Positions 49,376 through 61,699 of a DNA stretch of 64,000 nt are shown here, one piece after another; positions within the stretch are counted from its first letter, which is position 1, and the number at the start of each line of letters is the position of its first letter. The DNA comes from Cyanoderma ruficeps (lineage: Eukaryota; Chordata; Aves; Passeriformes; Timaliidae). A program made the translations under genes and the position numbers. The notes below the pieces were generated by a model, which saw only the letters and a list, made by a program, of their open reading frames with translations, was not told where the DNA came from and searched no databases. The stretch is from contig VZDJ01000624.1 of NCBI GenBank assembly GCA_008694505.1, positions 171,388 to 235,387 on the forward strand. Reading direction: 5' to 3'.

Positions 49376-51667
49376 AGCAAACATCCTCAAACCCTGCCGT
49401 GGTCTTCAATGGTTTGTGAATCAGAAACATCAGAAGTCAGCACCAGTACTTTTTCAGAGATTTTTATATAAATTTTAAAAATATAAGAAGATATTTGTCT
49501 GACATAGCTTTTCAAACACTGTGTCACGGGGTTTCTCATGCCTTCTACCATTGCACTGCTGTCCCATCCACAAGAGTGTTCAACCCTTTCACATACAAAA
49601 TGTGAAAATGACGATGATCCTGGTACTTAGAAGGATTTGTCTTTTGCAATAGTCCAGGAGGTTTTTGGCAAAGACTCCCTGACTGGATGATCATTGACAG
49701 TGTCAAGGTGCCAGTAGTCTAGTTATTATACAAAATCAATCCTGTTACATATCTGTGATACTGTACCATTTCCAGAAGAATTTTCAAAACTATATTTTTG
49801 CATGCAGCAACTGGCAAAATATTGTGTATTTGCAGGTTGGTCACAGGTAGATGTAAGTGGGAGACAGTCCACACTTTAAAAGGAAATTCCACCATTTTTC
49901 TCCTTGCCAAGAGCAGTAGGAAGTTTTTTAATAATTTGTCGTGTAACATTTGTAATGCTTTTAGTAGTATTCTTTCTTTACACCTATGAGTTATCTTGTC
50001 TGACAGACCAATGTAGGCATTAGTGAAAGGGAAAGCTAAAGTATATGGAAAAGCATAAAAAATTTGAAACATTTTTCTGGTCCCAAAAGCTATCACTGTC
50101 CAGAGCTTTTCTCCTGATTATCTATGCTAAACCCTTCTGAATTACATTAAATTTCTCATATTCAATCTCTTCTGTATGGTCAATTAAACAGTCTCCATTT
50201 TTTATTTTATATTCCCTTCAAATATTCACAGTTTTTATGAACCTTGCTGTTGTCTTTAGCCAAGGTATAAATATATATTCAGTATTTTTTTTTTCATATT
50301 TTAATTCCCCCAATTTCTTAATCATGGTTAGGGTTCTTCTCTGAACTACTAATTTTCCATTCCCTTTGGTGATGAAGTATTTAAAAACTTAGAGTAATAT
50401 CTGTGTTAGTTTTTATCCCAGTTATATTGCGGGGAAATATAACTACCCTATTATGTTCCTCCAAATATACGATGAAGGATTAGATTAGTTTTTCAGCCAT
50501 GTTATGTATAAACACCTACCAAATCTACTGCATGTGGAGTGCAGGTGTTGACATAAACAGCCCTTTTCTGTTACAATCTACTTATTATTCTTTATATGAT
50601 CGATTTTCCAAATCTACCTATGGAGTAGTCTTTCAAGTGGGTGTCCCTGAAGTGTCTGCTTGTAGGCATTATTCTTGTGCCATGTGAGCTTCACACAGGG
50701 CCATGTCCTTCTGCACATTTCAAGATATCTCCATTTTCCTTTCTGATAAATAGTGACTAATTTAAATATGATCCCTCAACATCTGAGTATTTGTTTAGAT
50801 TCCTTGTTACACTACAATAGGTGTTAATATGATTTGGATAGCAACAAAGTAATAATGTATTAAAAATTGAAAACTGCATTCCAGCTTTAGCTGGTTGAAA
50901 GGAAAGTGTTGTTTGGATTAACATTTCCCTGATGATTATTTCAAAGCAACTGTTGCACTCTAGTTTTGCTTTTTTTTTTGTTTTGGTAGGTAACATTATT
51001 TAAGTTTGCGATGGTGAAATTGTATCTTTCCCTATTGAAGAAAACAAGACCCAAAGAGTTAATTGAATAAAATATCTATAGAAAAAAATATTTCCCCCTC
51101 TAGTTCAAATTCTGCCAAGAAAAATTAAGACAATTTATTTTATGGGAGGATATGAACTCAAAATAGAAATATAAAATATGTGAAAGCATGGTACATGCCT
51201 GCATTGCAGTAACACAAGTGCTTATAATGGTATGACTAACAACCTGGGTTGTCCTTAAAAGAGAAGGCTGGCTCAGTTAGGTACTGAAAGCAGCATGCTT
51301 GCCCTATTTTAGTGGACCTTAATTTCAATCTGCTGAAGAGGGTGCATTCCCTGTGAGTACACTATGGATATCACTCTAACTGGGGTAAAATCCTTTGAAA
51401 ATGATTTGTTGCATGATTTTGGACCATTAGTGTTGAACAGGGAAGTTTTTAGTATGCACTATTTGTGTCAAAGTAGAACAACACTTGGAGTTGATTAATT
51501 TACTCTTTGATCTTTCAGGGATTTTTTCCCAAATGTTATCTGTGGTGATTAAGACACAGTTGTCAGGTCTGTACCCATCACTGTCTCAGAACAGAGAATC
51601 ATTCCAAAGTTACACATCTCTCTTTCAATGCAGCCAAGCAAAGGATATTTCAGGTCAATGAAGTTCA

Positions 51668-51770
51668 TAATTCTTTTTTTTTTTTGGTGTTCTCTTTTTC
51701 TTGTTGTTGTGGGATGGGTTTTGTTTGTTTGTCTGGGTTTTTTCTTGTTTGTTTTTGTTTTGTTTTTCTT
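51668..51770. repeat. T/G-rich low-complexity tract
   Basis: Long T runs mixed with TTTG and GTTTT units. The minus strand of this stretch yields a lysine/threonine/asparagine-rich spurious frame. Confidence 0.9.
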
Positions 51771-53021
51771 TCGCTCCAAGTCTAGGAAACTAAATTTAAT
51801 TACTAAAATAAAAAGGCATCTTATGCCAGTAGGGATATTTTCATACACGCTAATGGATTATTTTTGCTCTGCTTAGCAGGGGACTTTTTTCTCCATATGC
51901 AGCAATATGGTATATGGAAACTTATAGCCTATGAATTGAGACTAGATGCCCATTTTACACTCCTGCAGTTCACCCTTTGAAATCCACAGTCTTTGTTCTT
52001 TACATAATATTCCTGTGCTGCTGACCTTCCAAATGTTTCTTTAATTTCTGTTCCTTGCTGCACTGCAAGAGTTTTATGAGAGTGAACATAGAATTAGTAG
52101 TCTATTTCCATTAGTAATAAATCTGCTTTTGCCCTTGCAGGGGAACCTTTGCTTCAGAGTCTGTAATTTTGCAAAAATAATGAATTCATGCAAGAGGTTA
52201 CCCGGATAAGAGCAAACCAGGGTTTAAAGTCTAACCTGGTACATCTCTGCCTCAGGGCTAAATTCTGAGCCCATTTAAGCAAGAGATATGGGCCACAAAA
52301 GTGAAAACACTCCCAGCAGCTCCCAAGGCTACTCCAATCACCAAATCACATGCAGAGGCTCATGATTCTTTAATTTAACCGTGCTGTGAATGTTCTGTTT
52401 TTAAAGAACAAAAAGACCCTTTAATCTATATTTTCTCTCCTTTTTAGTTTTATCCATTTAACTGAGTCGTGTCTAAGCTTCATGAGTTCTGGTAAATTAG
52501 TGTATTCATGATCATCTTCAGAAACAGATTACATTGTCTTATTTGTTTTTTTAATACATTTTATTTATTTATCCTTTTTAATTATTAATATATTGTATTT
52601 ATTGTATGTATATATAATTAATATATTTTTACTATCAATTAGCTGTTGATTTCTGCCTTAATATCAACTCAGTTTGAGAAAATTCTACAACTACTGTTAA
52701 GTTCATATTCAGATTACAGTGTCAACATTAAAGGAACTTCTCCTGTTTTTTTTTAAATGAAAACAAAATAAAATTGTTATCTTGAAGTTCAGAAATAACA
52801 TGTAAAAACTTCCTTTAAATTTTGTGAAACATTCTTGAGAGGAGATACAAAATGCGAGACAAGGCTTGAATATAGATTTAGCACCTGGAAGTATAATATA
52901 GCTAGTTTAATGAAAAAAAAAAAAGAAAGACATCAACATGTACATATATTTGATAATATGCATGACAAGTTCCAAAAATGACCTTGAATTAAAAAAAAAG
53001 AAAATCAGAAAAATGCTTTTG

Positions 53022-53027
53022 TGTAAG
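53022..53027. repeat. Target-site duplication, left copy
   Basis: TGTAAG immediately before the solo LTR; it is repeated exactly at 53719-53724. Confidence 0.85.
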
Positions 53028-53718
53028 TGTCGGAGTCCAAGGCATCCCATTGGATGCCCTGGGACCCGAGGAAGGGAGTTTGAATCCTGGACAGGGGGGT
53101 GTGGATCCAGTCCAGGGGGGTTGGAGACCTTGGCACAGAGCCCAGGAAGACACTGGCTTTGATTTCAGCCCATGAGAAAAACTTCCAATGCAGAGAGGAA
53201 TTACAAGTCACAAAGGTGTAACAGACAATAGTGTAGTTTATCATCAGGTGGAAAATTTTGTAGTTTTTGGGTTCTTAGAATGGAGGTGAATGGGGAACAA
53301 GATGGAGAATTTAGGGCGGTGCCCTGGGTTCTTCTTGTTCTCCCTCAGCATCCATCTTCTGCAGTGACAGGGGCACAAAGTAGTTCAAGGAGATTGGGTC
53401 AGAGTAGAGATGACCCCTTTAGTATAAGGTGATAGGCATTGGCACAGAATTGTAAATAATAAGTATGTAATTATCTGTATAAGAAGGTAGCGACCTCCCA
53501 TCGAGGGGGGAGTTGTCCTGTGCCTGAGCAGCAGAAGAGATCTCGGCAGGGCACAGAGAAGCTTGTAAAATAAGAATTAATAAATACGCGAGAAACCTTG
53601 AAAAACATGACCCTGAAGACTCCGTTTAATTCTCATGTCTGGCTCAGGCCTCTCAGAGGGCAAAAGACTCTCTTGAACCACCACCTGAATCTTGGGTGAG
53701 AGAAAACCAAACCCGAGA
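53028..53718 (+). mobile_element. Solo LTR with intact target-site duplication
   Basis: A 691-bp GC-richer block in AT-rich surroundings, flanked on both sides by TGTAAG. Its termini TGTCGG and CCGAGA are near-perfect inverted repeats (TGTCGG against TCTCGG), consistent with the usual TG...CA with one end substitution. A TATA-like TATAAG lies at 53478-53483 and a poly-A signal AATAAA at 53579-53584, leaving a U5 of about 110 bp. A 6-bp duplication fits ERVK- or alpharetrovirus-like integrases. No internal retroviral sequence remains, so the provirus was lost by LTR-LTR recombination. An open frame crossing its left boundary (52938-53162) is chance. Confidence 0.85.
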
Positions 53719-53724
53719 TGTAAG
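53719..53724. repeat. Target-site duplication, right copy
   Basis: TGTAAG immediately after the solo LTR, identical to 53022-53027. Confidence 0.85.
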
Positions 53725-55137
53725 AATGAAGCTACGTTTTATAAAAAGATTTAGGAAAATGTAACTTACAACTGAAGTGCAACTTTTTTTCTATATTTAA
53801 ATATAAGTCAAAAAACTCGCTGGTTACCCATTTATAAAAAAGAAAGCTGTTTTCATGTATGTGTTGTTCTGAGCTTAAATACCAGGCTGCAGAATAAATG
53901 TAGAAAAGGAAGCAAAGCAGATAACTTGCTTCACTGAGCAGCTCACGAGAGTGATGGAATAGCACCACTTCCTAAGCAAAAAGTTATTGTCACTTATAAG
54001 TCACTTCCCACTTCAGTATAGCAGTAAATGGCTTGGCCTGTTTTGACGAGCAACTGCTTTGAATAGATTAGCTTTTCATCTGAATTCGGCTGCTCAACAG
54101 TTAATATGAAGAAGCTTTCAATGCTGATCTGCTTATGAGTGAAACAATGAGGATTACAGGGTGTTAGGGAGGTTGGACGTAGCCTAAGGATATAATCTCT
54201 GGTAAGGTCAAGGCTGGATGGCTTGGGAAAAAGAGAGAGGTAAGCACTGTAAAGATCTATTTTTCCAGTTCAATAAAACAGGCTAGAATATGGTTTTTTT
54301 GTTCCCTCTTTAAGGTGAAGTGGATGAAAAAAATAAGAGCTACCCTTTCTCCCCCTACATTTAAAATGCAAAAGAAGTAGAGAGACAATTCCTGTTCTTT
54401 CTGTATTTAGTCAGATCTGTAAACTGTTAAGCATGAACAATGTAAATGACATATAATGAAATTTTTATAAATATATCTACATATGCGTTCTTGTCCAACT
54501 TCCCAAGCTGCTGACATCTGGATATTTCAGAGAAGTTAGGGAAACAGGGAAAAGTAGAAGATTTGGAACATATAACTGCTAATAAAAAATAACATATCAC
54601 TTTTCTGCATATAAAAAAAAATGACCCTGCCACTCTGATTTACTAAATAAGGCTTCCAGACTTTCCTCCAGACCTTTGTTCTGGTGTGACAAGACGGAGA
54701 GAGCATCATAGAACCAGCATTTCAGCAGTGTCCAACAGTCAGAAATGTCTCCCTTAGAGAATGGTCACATCTGGTTGGCATGGTAATCTCTATGCCCACT
54801 GAAATCTGAATTTCTTACTTTCAAAAGCAGATACAAATGTAGTTTAGCAGGACTGCATGGATGGGAACACTCGTTACACAACGCAGATGTGTCTAAAACT
54901 CAGTAAGTTTGGTTTTGGTTTTTTTTTTTCTTTCAAAAAAGGCAGCTTTCTGAATAACAGGGAGCAACTGAGGGTTGAAGAATGCCTTTTGCAGCAAAAG
55001 AAGACAAAGCAAACCTTTTCAACTTATGAATATGTCCCATTTTCCACCTCTCATGTCAGAGTGGTACTCACTTGAATGTGACTCCTCTAAGTCATGAAAG
55101 GATAATAAAATGGCAAAACATTTGAACTATATTTAAC

Positions 55138-55181
55138 TTGATATTTAATATTTCGATATTTAATTTGATATTTAATATTTT
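55138..55181. repeat. 27-bp AT-rich tandem repeat, 1.6 copies
   Basis: One full 27-bp unit starting TTGATATTTAATATTT at 55138 and a second partial copy starting at 55165. The unit itself is built from GATATTTAAT sub-repeats. Confidence 0.85.
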
Positions 55182-57938
55182 GAACATTTGAAACTCTTGA
55201 CATACAAAAACACTTGTATTTTAATATTGGATTCCTTTTGAAATGAATTCCCTTCTTGAAATAACTATTCAAATAATTGCCCTGTCATATTTTTCTCCTA
55301 ATATCTGGAACTGGTAGCAGGAAAGGTCAATGATTGGTGCAAGCTTCTGTAGCAATTCTTTTTTTGTAAATGTTTTTATCATACAATCTACATGATTTTG
55401 CAAATTGAGATCCACATTAAGTGGGTAGTTGAAGTCATTTGCTGTTCATACTGATGACTTGCAATATCTGTTTAGTGGTAAGATATATTCTGGACATTTA
55501 GATATGTATCACTGTAGAGCCTCTTTGTGGGATAAACTGAAAACTCCATACTCCACACTTTTAAGAAAGCCTATAAATATTACATAAATCTTTTAGAAAT
55601 AGCACAACTATAATTAATTGCACTGATAATGAGATTGTTTTCTAGATCTTTTACATACACAGAACTATGATAGAAACTACAAATACAGCTCCACTTCCTT
55701 AGATGAAAGTTACAGTCTCCATGTGTTATAAATAAATATCTTTTTTGATAAAGAAAATGCCAAAGTAGTTTGCAGTCTTCCCTTTTCACCTCACTGCACC
55801 TTTGTGACTGCAATCAGCAAGACCACTTGCATAATAATCCATTGTGTTGCTCATGTGCTTAAATTAAATGTGTATTTAGATGTTTTGCTGAATGAGGCTT
55901 ATGCCAATATACAATGCAAATAAGGGGGTGGAAGCAAACCCTTAGGGCCTCCATCAAAATTAATAAGAGTCTTTCCATTATTTCCATAGGCTTTGTATCA
56001 GGATCTTAGGTTTTAGCAAGTCGATCCTTGGGACCTGAAGGGGGGAAATGAATGCAACACAATTCACTGGGGAGGCTTCTCTTCTTCTCCTGGTACCTAT
56101 CCAAGATAAGGATATGAGTCAGTTACAGCTTTCAGCAATCAGCTCTGTCAAATTCAAGTCATATGCATTGGAGTGTTCTCTTCTGACTTTTCTTCTGCTT
56201 GGCCCCTATGGGTTAAAGTGACAACTGTCCTATAAATAAAGTCAGTGGTGATAGTTAAGCCAAGTAATTAACTGAGCATCTCCAAATGTGCCATAGTACA
56301 ACATGTCATAGTTAAATTGTAAGATTTTCATTCTCAGTAGCGCAGCTTTTGAATAAGAAGATTGATATTTGCATCATTTTTAAAAAACAAGCATGTTCTT
56401 GGACAGTTTTATTCTTCTGTCAGTTTTATTTCTCTGGAAACTGAGAAACAGAGTGCTCTGTCACACTGGAGGGCGACTCTTCAGTAAGAAAGTGCATTAG
56501 CCTAATGACCACTTATTGAAATTAAATCATCCCAGACAACCAAACAAATTTTTTTATTTAATCTATTAAAAACGCTTGAGTAGACTGGAAATTTTCTGAA
56601 GCAAGTCTCTTAACACTGCCACAGATAAGGACAGACAAAATAAAAAATTTTAACTTTTCCAAGTTTTATTTAGCTATAAGCCGTTATCTCATTTCCAGAA
56701 ATGGCACACTTTTATTCAAAAATAAAAATAATTATCTTGCTTTGAAGGATAATCTAATTTATTGTTAGTGGTTTGAATCATTCCAGGGGTCAAAGGCATC
56801 TTTTACATCAATTTGTAAAAGCAAATTAGTGTTTTGAAGGAGATGTAAAAGTCAAGTTACTTGGGAGTACATTAAATTATATGCTAGTTAATGGTGTTAG
56901 AGAGATAGTTTAAAAATAAATGGACCATAATACCTCTTAATAAAGGACCTGCAAGCATTTTTGTTCTCTGCTAAAAGCAGATGCCTATTTGGCACTGTTT
57001 TGAATCCCATTTGCCACTTACATTTTGAGTAATACTATGCTGAATAATATGTACTATATGGTTCAGTAACCTCACTATAAAATAATGAGTCTTCAAAAAT
57101 AAAAAATACATTAGCTATGAGGTTGTATATTTGAGGTGCTCTGAACATATTCAAATAAAGCAAAACCAAAAAAAAGAAGCTTTCACGTAGTAAATTTGCT
57201 CAGAAAGGGAAGCTTGTGTATCTTGGTTTGTATTTCCATTTCCATTTGAGCTCTGAAAACTGGACAAGGCATCAGCTTTTGCAGGTGTTTCATGTAAATA
57301 CCTTTTCTTTGAGTCTGCCACCGGAGCACCTTGCGAAAGTCCCACTCTAAAGGGTGCTTATGACAACTGGGATGCAGCAAATAGCACAAGTTCACTCACT
57401 AAGTAGTGTCTTCAGTAAAAGGTCCAGCACTCATATTTTATGAAATATGTAACATGATTTACCCAAGGTTGTCAAAAGAGATGAATTTCAGCCAAATGCA
57501 AGGTAATAAATAGTAATATGTGCTGCATGTAGTTGACTTATAACCCTTGGCATTTTGAAGGAAAATTCTTTTGAGGAATTCATTTTATACGTCATAAACT
57601 TTCCTATTGTTTTTCCTGTTTTGACTATCTTTGTCATCAGATTTCTTGTGGAAAGTTATGTCTGGAAACTGTAAATAAAGCAATATTTTGAAGAATACTT
57701 ATATAAATCCCTATTTCCATGATGGTCTAAGAATAAGAAAGTTAGTAGTGTAGAAAAATGGTCTGTTTCATTACATCAGAACCTAGGGGGGGGAAAGAGG
57801 CAATAAGGTAATGTATATGTGAGCTTTTTTATTAGTGTTTATTCAACGATTTTAGAAAAACCTTTTCCAAGGCTGAAAGTTATTTGTTTTCATGACCTAC
57901 ATTGTTTTGAGGAGCAGAGTAGTTTAGGTGTTCTGATA

Positions 57939-57961
57939 NATAATAATAATAATAATAATAT
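57939..57961. repeat. AAT microsatellite with adjacent N
   Basis: About seven TAA/AAT trinucleotides directly after an ambiguous base at 57939. Confidence 0.95.
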
Positions 57962-58598
57962 TTATTAGTCATTATTATATGTCATTATTATGGTTTTGCT
58001 CTTGTAAATGTTATCATCAGTATTAATAATCAATTTTGTGTTAGAATGTAATGCACATGTATTCAATCATTAATCCTCGCTTTAAGGTAAATATCATTGA
58101 AAATATGCTTCATATTATCATGCATCCACTTCCCACATGCCAGCTTAAACCATAGTATGCACTTATGAATCATCAAATGGGAGTGAAATCCATGTCCTTT
58201 ACTGCTATCCCACACATGTTAGTTTAGCCTTCTACAGCACTTTCTGTCATCTGTTAGAATGACAACCAGGAAGGATGACAGGTTTGTTGGTGAATGTCAC
58301 AGTGTGCTGAATGCTGGTGAATTTTAAAGTGGATTTGTGGACATCCAGACAGCATGGTCATATTTTAGCACATATTCAAATTTTTCAAAAGTTTTCTAGA
58401 AAAATTTTCCAATGTAGTCTCCTGAAACACCTCACTGTCCACAATGGTAGCCAACAGTGGATCTTACAAAGAGATTCACAGGCCTGTAGGCATGATTAGC
58501 CCAAAACACTGCCCCAGGTTCTACAGCCTGTTTTAATGAGTCCATCTAGTAGGACCGGTATCTGAGATTAATGTCACCTCTCACACATATATAAATAA

Positions 58599-58998
58599 CA
58601 TAGAACCAAGACCTCCAGTATCACTGAGCTCAACCATTAAGCATGCTCTGCCACATCTACCACTAAACTGCGTCCCCAAGACCTGTACACATCTTTCAAG
58701 TTTTTCAGGGATGGTGACTCTGCTACTTACCCAGGCAGCATGTTCCAATGCCTGACAATCTTTTCTTAATATCAACCTAAACTTGCCTTGGCAAATTTTA
58801 AGGCCATTTCCTTTTGTTCTGTTGCTTCCTACTTGGATGAAGAGATTGATGCTGCTACAACCTCCTTTCAAGTAGTTGTAGAAAGCAAAAAGGGCACCCC
58901 TCAGCCTCTTTTTCTCCAACTCTGAACACTCCCAACTGCCTCAGCTGCTCCTCATCAGTCTTGTGCTCCAGACCCTTCCTCACCTCCATTGCCCATTT
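58599..58998 (-). repeat. CR1 LINE 3' end, minus strand
   Basis: The 3' end lies on the left (CATAGAACCAAGACCTCCAG, about 58599-58618). To the right come TTTTTCAGGGATGGTGACTC, ACCCAGGCAGCATGTTCCAATG, CCTGACAATCTTTTCTTAATA, CATTTCCTTTTGTTCTGTTGC and, at the far end, CCTCAGCCTCTTTTTCTCC and CAACTGCCTCAGCTGCTCCTC. All are reverse complements of standard avian CR1 3' phrases in the correct order. A 112-codon minus-strand open frame (58581-58919) lies inside it and is a by-product of the repeat, not a gene. Confidence 0.92.
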
Positions 58999-61699
58999 GC
59001 TGATACAAAATATATCCAATATAAAGTACATATGGTATATAGGTATATATAGGTACATCCACAGATGAATATACATCTATGTCCTTGGATATAGGAGGGA
59101 AGCCTGGACATACAAGAGCAGGATCTATAGAGAAATATCTCAGTGAACAATTTTGGGTTTTATCTGTTTAGGTAACGTGCAGTAAGAAAGCTGGTGATAG
59201 TGCAATGATCCACTGTTCTAGGCAGATTCATCCCAGGTCCTTCTGTGAAGGTCTCACAAGGTTGTCTTTCTCCTAATGTCCAGGCAGGAACTTTAAACCT
59301 GAAGCATTCCGGAAGGTAATCCATTCCCTTAAATTTTAGGATTTAGTTTAAACAAGTTCAAACATTGTTAAATAAAATCCAAAATTATGAGTATTTGGAG
59401 AGTGGCCTCTCAGTAATGTTTGCAAACATTACTCAAATGATATCTCAGTATATTTATCCTCATCTTGTCATACTAAGGCCAGTTGCAGTCTAGGAATCAA
59501 GTAAGCATTTTCAGGGAGGAAGTAATCTGAATAATTTCCAATATCTAGCTTAGTACTACAATAATAAAACCCTGACAAACTTCTATACCCTAAGTATAGA
59601 AGACTGAAGTTCAGATGCAAAAGTTTGCATCTCTTCCCTAATGACAACACATTAAAAAAAAAAAAATACTGATTCACCTCACCACCTTTTATTTCTTTGT
59701 TCTACTAGAACAAAGTACAATAAGGTGTTGTAAAGAACTCAAGTGATATGAGTACAGACTTAAAAAGCAGAGAGAACACCTGGTATTGAAAAAGTAGGTA
59801 ATGAAAGGGTTTGGAAAGGTCTATAGGTTACTCCTGAAATTAAGCAAACAGATGGAGTGGAACCAGGCTTCAGTCATGCTGGTAATCCCAAGCTTCAAAG
59901 TTCTCATTGGCTCCCATTTTTGCACTTACATGCACACTATAGTATAAGAAACAAAAACAACAGGTTAGAAAACTATTCTGTTTCTACTTTTAGAAAATAT
60001 GCATTGTCATAAAGATAAACTGGAGAAAATAGAACATTAAATAAGACAGTACAAGATATGGGTGCAGGAGACACAACAATTTTCTTAAAAAATTAGATGC
60101 ATTAAACAGATAGCCAAAGTTCAACTCAATTTGCATGTAAGCAAACAGACATGAAGTGCAAATGTGGACATTCTTATTTAACCTGTTACTCTGGCACTAA
60201 AGAGGATATAATTTCGTCTGAGAGCAACTGGAAAAGGGCTGTACCTTTAGAGTCAGGTTGGGTGAGCTGATGAAAACACCATAAAATATAAGAAACTTCT
60301 ACAAAAGATTGTTATCTGGTTAAATAATTTATGAGAAATTCAATTTCTCTAAAGTATTTTGCATTTAAATATAACCAGAATTATTTAGAGATAGAAGTCC
60401 TGGGATTATTTTAGCTGCTGCACAGCCTGTAAAAGGACATTGAATTCCTTGATTGATGCTCAGTTTCTAAACTGGGATATATTTGACATCTCTCATTCCA
60501 TTCCTGAGGGCTCCCACAGCTCTCAACTGATCCTTTGAGGCACCAAAGCCAGCACATTCCAGAGCTGGAAGATGTCTGGAGCACGGAGGACTGTGAACAA
60601 TAGCTTCTTCTATCTAAAGGAAGAACGTGGTCAGGATGTGGTGATTCCCAAAAATCACCTGGGCTTACCAAGTTTAGTCTCTACCACAAAGTTGTTGTGG
60701 TAGAGTTATTTCAGAGCTGACTGACAACATAAGTACAGCCATATCATTTTGTCTTCAAGTGAAAGGATGTGACTTTAAAAAAGCTGTTACTGATTTTATA
60801 AATTCTTGCAAGTGTTTTCTATAACAGGGAATTTTAAAAATTTTACACCTAATTTTATTTCCATATGATTTATTTTTCTTCATCAAAAGGATCTAAATGT
60901 GGTGTTTTCAACACTGTTCTTTCTAGCAATTCTAATAATTAAATTACATTAGCAAATTTAGCAGAATATAAGTTAATGTTGAAACGGAAAATTTCACAGC
61001 AATATTAGGAAATTTCTTAAAAATTCCTTAAAGGTAACATAAAAGAAGTTTATTTTTAATGTTTCAACCACAAACTCTGCTGTGGCCCCTCTGATCAATA
61101 GGAAAATAGTAGAAAAACCAACTTCAGAAATCTTGGATTATGTCATATGTGTAACCTCCATTAGAATAATACATTCAATACGTATTCAATGATATAAAAA
61201 TACATATATATAAATAATGAATGCATACAAGTATAATATGGATTTGAAACCCTACGTAACTTTTATATATCTTATGTATATATGTCGTATACAGACGGAA
61301 AGGTATTTGAATTTATAAATGTGTATCCACACCAGTATACATACACATATATGAAATTTGAACCCTGTATAAAGAGTATTAACCATTATTATGCATAACC
61401 ATTAACCTGAACTTAGGCAGGTGATACTAGGTAGCTATTTTATCATTTAAGTTTTTAAAAAGTCTGCTGCAAGCACATAGTCTGGTATAAAAAAAAAGAC
61501 ATTAAATTACCAGAAACCACTTTACTGATGAAAAAGAACCTCTGTTCTAAAACCAAATACGTGTGAAAAATCAGGTTATGCAGCTTTTCATTTAAAAAAA
61601 AAAAAAAACCACATTCTAGAGATTTTTTAAAAAAAACAGAAACTTCACTGGTGACTCCATTTACCTAAATTTAGTACCAACCACTTTCATTTTGTGAAA
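58999..61699. other. AT-rich unique sequence, no gene seen
   Basis: Contains TA-rich tracts (59035-59070; 61195-61350) and A-runs, but no exon, RNA gene or transposon that I recognise. An 86-codon minus-strand frame at 60411-60671 lies in a slightly GC-richer patch and has no family features. Confidence 0.55.

Larger units (their letters stand above)
43922..53021. other. Long unique AT-rich stretch, few repeats, no gene seen
   Basis: About 9 kb without a recognisable exon or RNA gene. Contents are T-runs near 45703-45720, a TATG microsatellite ending in an assembly gap (46161-46211), a possible ancient amniote repeat at 49.2-49.4 kb, a T/G-rich tract at 51668-51770, and a repeat-poor motif-rich stretch at 52.0-52.4 kb (see findings). 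The longest frames (125 codons minus at 49719, 99 codons minus at 51549) look non-genic; the latter is low-complexity. Confidence 0.55.
53725..58598. other. Unique AT-rich stretch, no gene seen
   Basis: No recognisable exon, RNA gene or transposon. It contains an AT-rich 27-bp tandem repeat (55138-55181), an AAT microsatellite with an N at 57939, and a repeat-poor stretch at 55.8-56.7 kb that may be conserved noncoding DNA. The open frames are all under 80 codons. Confidence 0.55.

Noticed and set aside
58581..58919. 112-codon minus-strand frame
   Set aside because: It coincides with the antisense-oriented CR1 3' end, so it is read from repeat sequence.
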